Below, in pieces: positions 21,381 through 21,810 of a stretch of DNA of 21,810 nt. Numbering within the stretch: the first letter of the stretch is position 1; each line of letters begins with the position of its first letter. A model generated the notes under the pieces. It ran no database searches. It saw only the letters and a list, made by a program, of their open reading frames with translations, and was not told where the DNA came from. The position numbers and the translations under genes are program-made. The DNA comes from an uncultured bacterium (GTDB lineage Bacteria > Actinomycetota > Coriobacteriia > Coriobacteriales > Atopobiaceae), in contig CAJMLD010000006.1 of the NCBI GenBank assembly GCA_905214175.1, forward strand, positions 1 to 21,810, given 5' to 3'.

Positions 21381-21810
21381 CTACTTGTCCACAAGGCCGT
21401 GACGCACGCGCCACTTGCGGCGCTCGACCTCGGAGAGAATGCGCTTGCGCATGCGGATGTTCTTGGGCGTAATCTCAACCAGCTCGTCATCCATGATGTA
21501 CTCGAGCGCCTCTTCCAGCGTAAACGTGCGCGGCGGCGTGAGCTGCACCGCAATGTCCGCGGTGGAGCTGCGCTGGTTGCCCAGGCTCTTGGTACGCGCG
21601 ATGTTCACCACAATGTCGCCGGGCTTGGAGCGCTCGCCCACGAGCATGCCCTCGTAGCACTCGTCGCCGGGGCCTACGAAGAGCGTGCCGCGGTCCTGCA
21701 GGTTACCCAGAGCGTAGGCAACGGCCTTCTCGGTGGACATCGAGATCATGGCGCCGTTCTGGCGCTTGCCCAGCTCGCCCTCCATGGGACCGTACTCGAG
21801 GAAGTTGTGG
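21381..21810 (-). CDS. typA: GTP-binding protein TypA/BipA, C-terminal part (5' end beyond right edge)
   Basis: The frame is open to the right edge and stops at 21381. The visible 142 residues are the C-terminal region of TypA/BipA: HNFLEYGPMEGELGKRQNGA (first 20 seen), a stretch ending TEKAVAYALGNLQDRG, then PGDECYEGMLVGE, the typical NxxR(T/K)K(S)LGNQRSS-type segment, TLEEALEYIMDDELVEITP and RMRKRIL. TypA is a translational GTPase of the EF-G family that acts in ribosome assembly and stress adaptation. The GTPase domain is outside the window. The C-terminal part looks intact. Confidence 0.96.
   Translation of the reverse strand, partial: HNFLEYGPMEGELGKRQNGAMISMSTEKAVAYALGNLQDRGTLFVGPGDECYEGMLVGERSKPGDIVVNIARTKSLGNQRSSTADIAVQLTPPRTFTLEEALEYIMDDELVEITPKNIRMRKRILSEVERRKWRVRHGLVDK

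Overview
The window looks like chromosomal DNA from a high-GC Gram-positive anaerobe. An actinobacterium of the class Coriobacteriia (Olsenella, Atopobium or Collinsella type) fits best. This rests on the GC-rich sequence, frequent GTG and TTG starts behind strong Shine-Dalgarno sites, a class B sortase, a large exported vWA adhesin or pilin-type protein, and the order rpsF-ssb-rpsR-DUF2232-rplI-dnaB-purA. No rRNA gene or phylogenetic marker was compared, so the lineage is inference. Almost everything is on the minus strand; only pdxY and a UPF0126/TRIC membrane protein are on plus.

Reading the minus strand from right to left: the 3' part of typA (21381-21810, cut by the right edge) converges on the UPF0126 gene across a bidirectional terminator. 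Two tRNA-Ser genes (GGA, then CGA) form a small unit with a TATACT -10 box and an intrinsic terminator. The rpsF-ssb-rpsR-DUF2232-rplI cluster follows, with a structured leader and GC hairpins on both sides of ssb. About 500 bp of non-coding, dyad-rich DNA separates rplI from dnaB. Next come dnaB, purA, purD, a Nudix hydrolase and a membrane-anchored protein of unknown function.

The accessory stretch is 8855-10352. A gene for an AbiEi-like protein with a nuclease-like C-terminal domain lies among three copies of an imperfect palindromic repeat. One copy supplies the gene's last codons and stop. Left of it, pdxY (+) diverges from purE-yqeY-srtB-purF-purM-purN (-), which ends at a strong terminator. 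Several of these genes overlap by 4-11 nt, and a sortase gene sits between yqeY and purF.

The left end (1-1862) is the 5' two-thirds or more of a secreted vWA protein with Cna-B/pilin-like domains, a plausible sortase substrate. Between it and the purine operon is about 660 bp without a convincing gene, containing a perfect 18-bp inverted repeat with nested dyads.

Functionally the window holds purine-synthesis genes (purE, F, M, N, D, A; purL, C, B and H are not here), ribosome and replication genes, and surface-protein anchoring. I see no prophage, CRISPR array, integrase or transposase. The most unusual content is the set of palindromic repeat elements and the way one overlaps a coding region.
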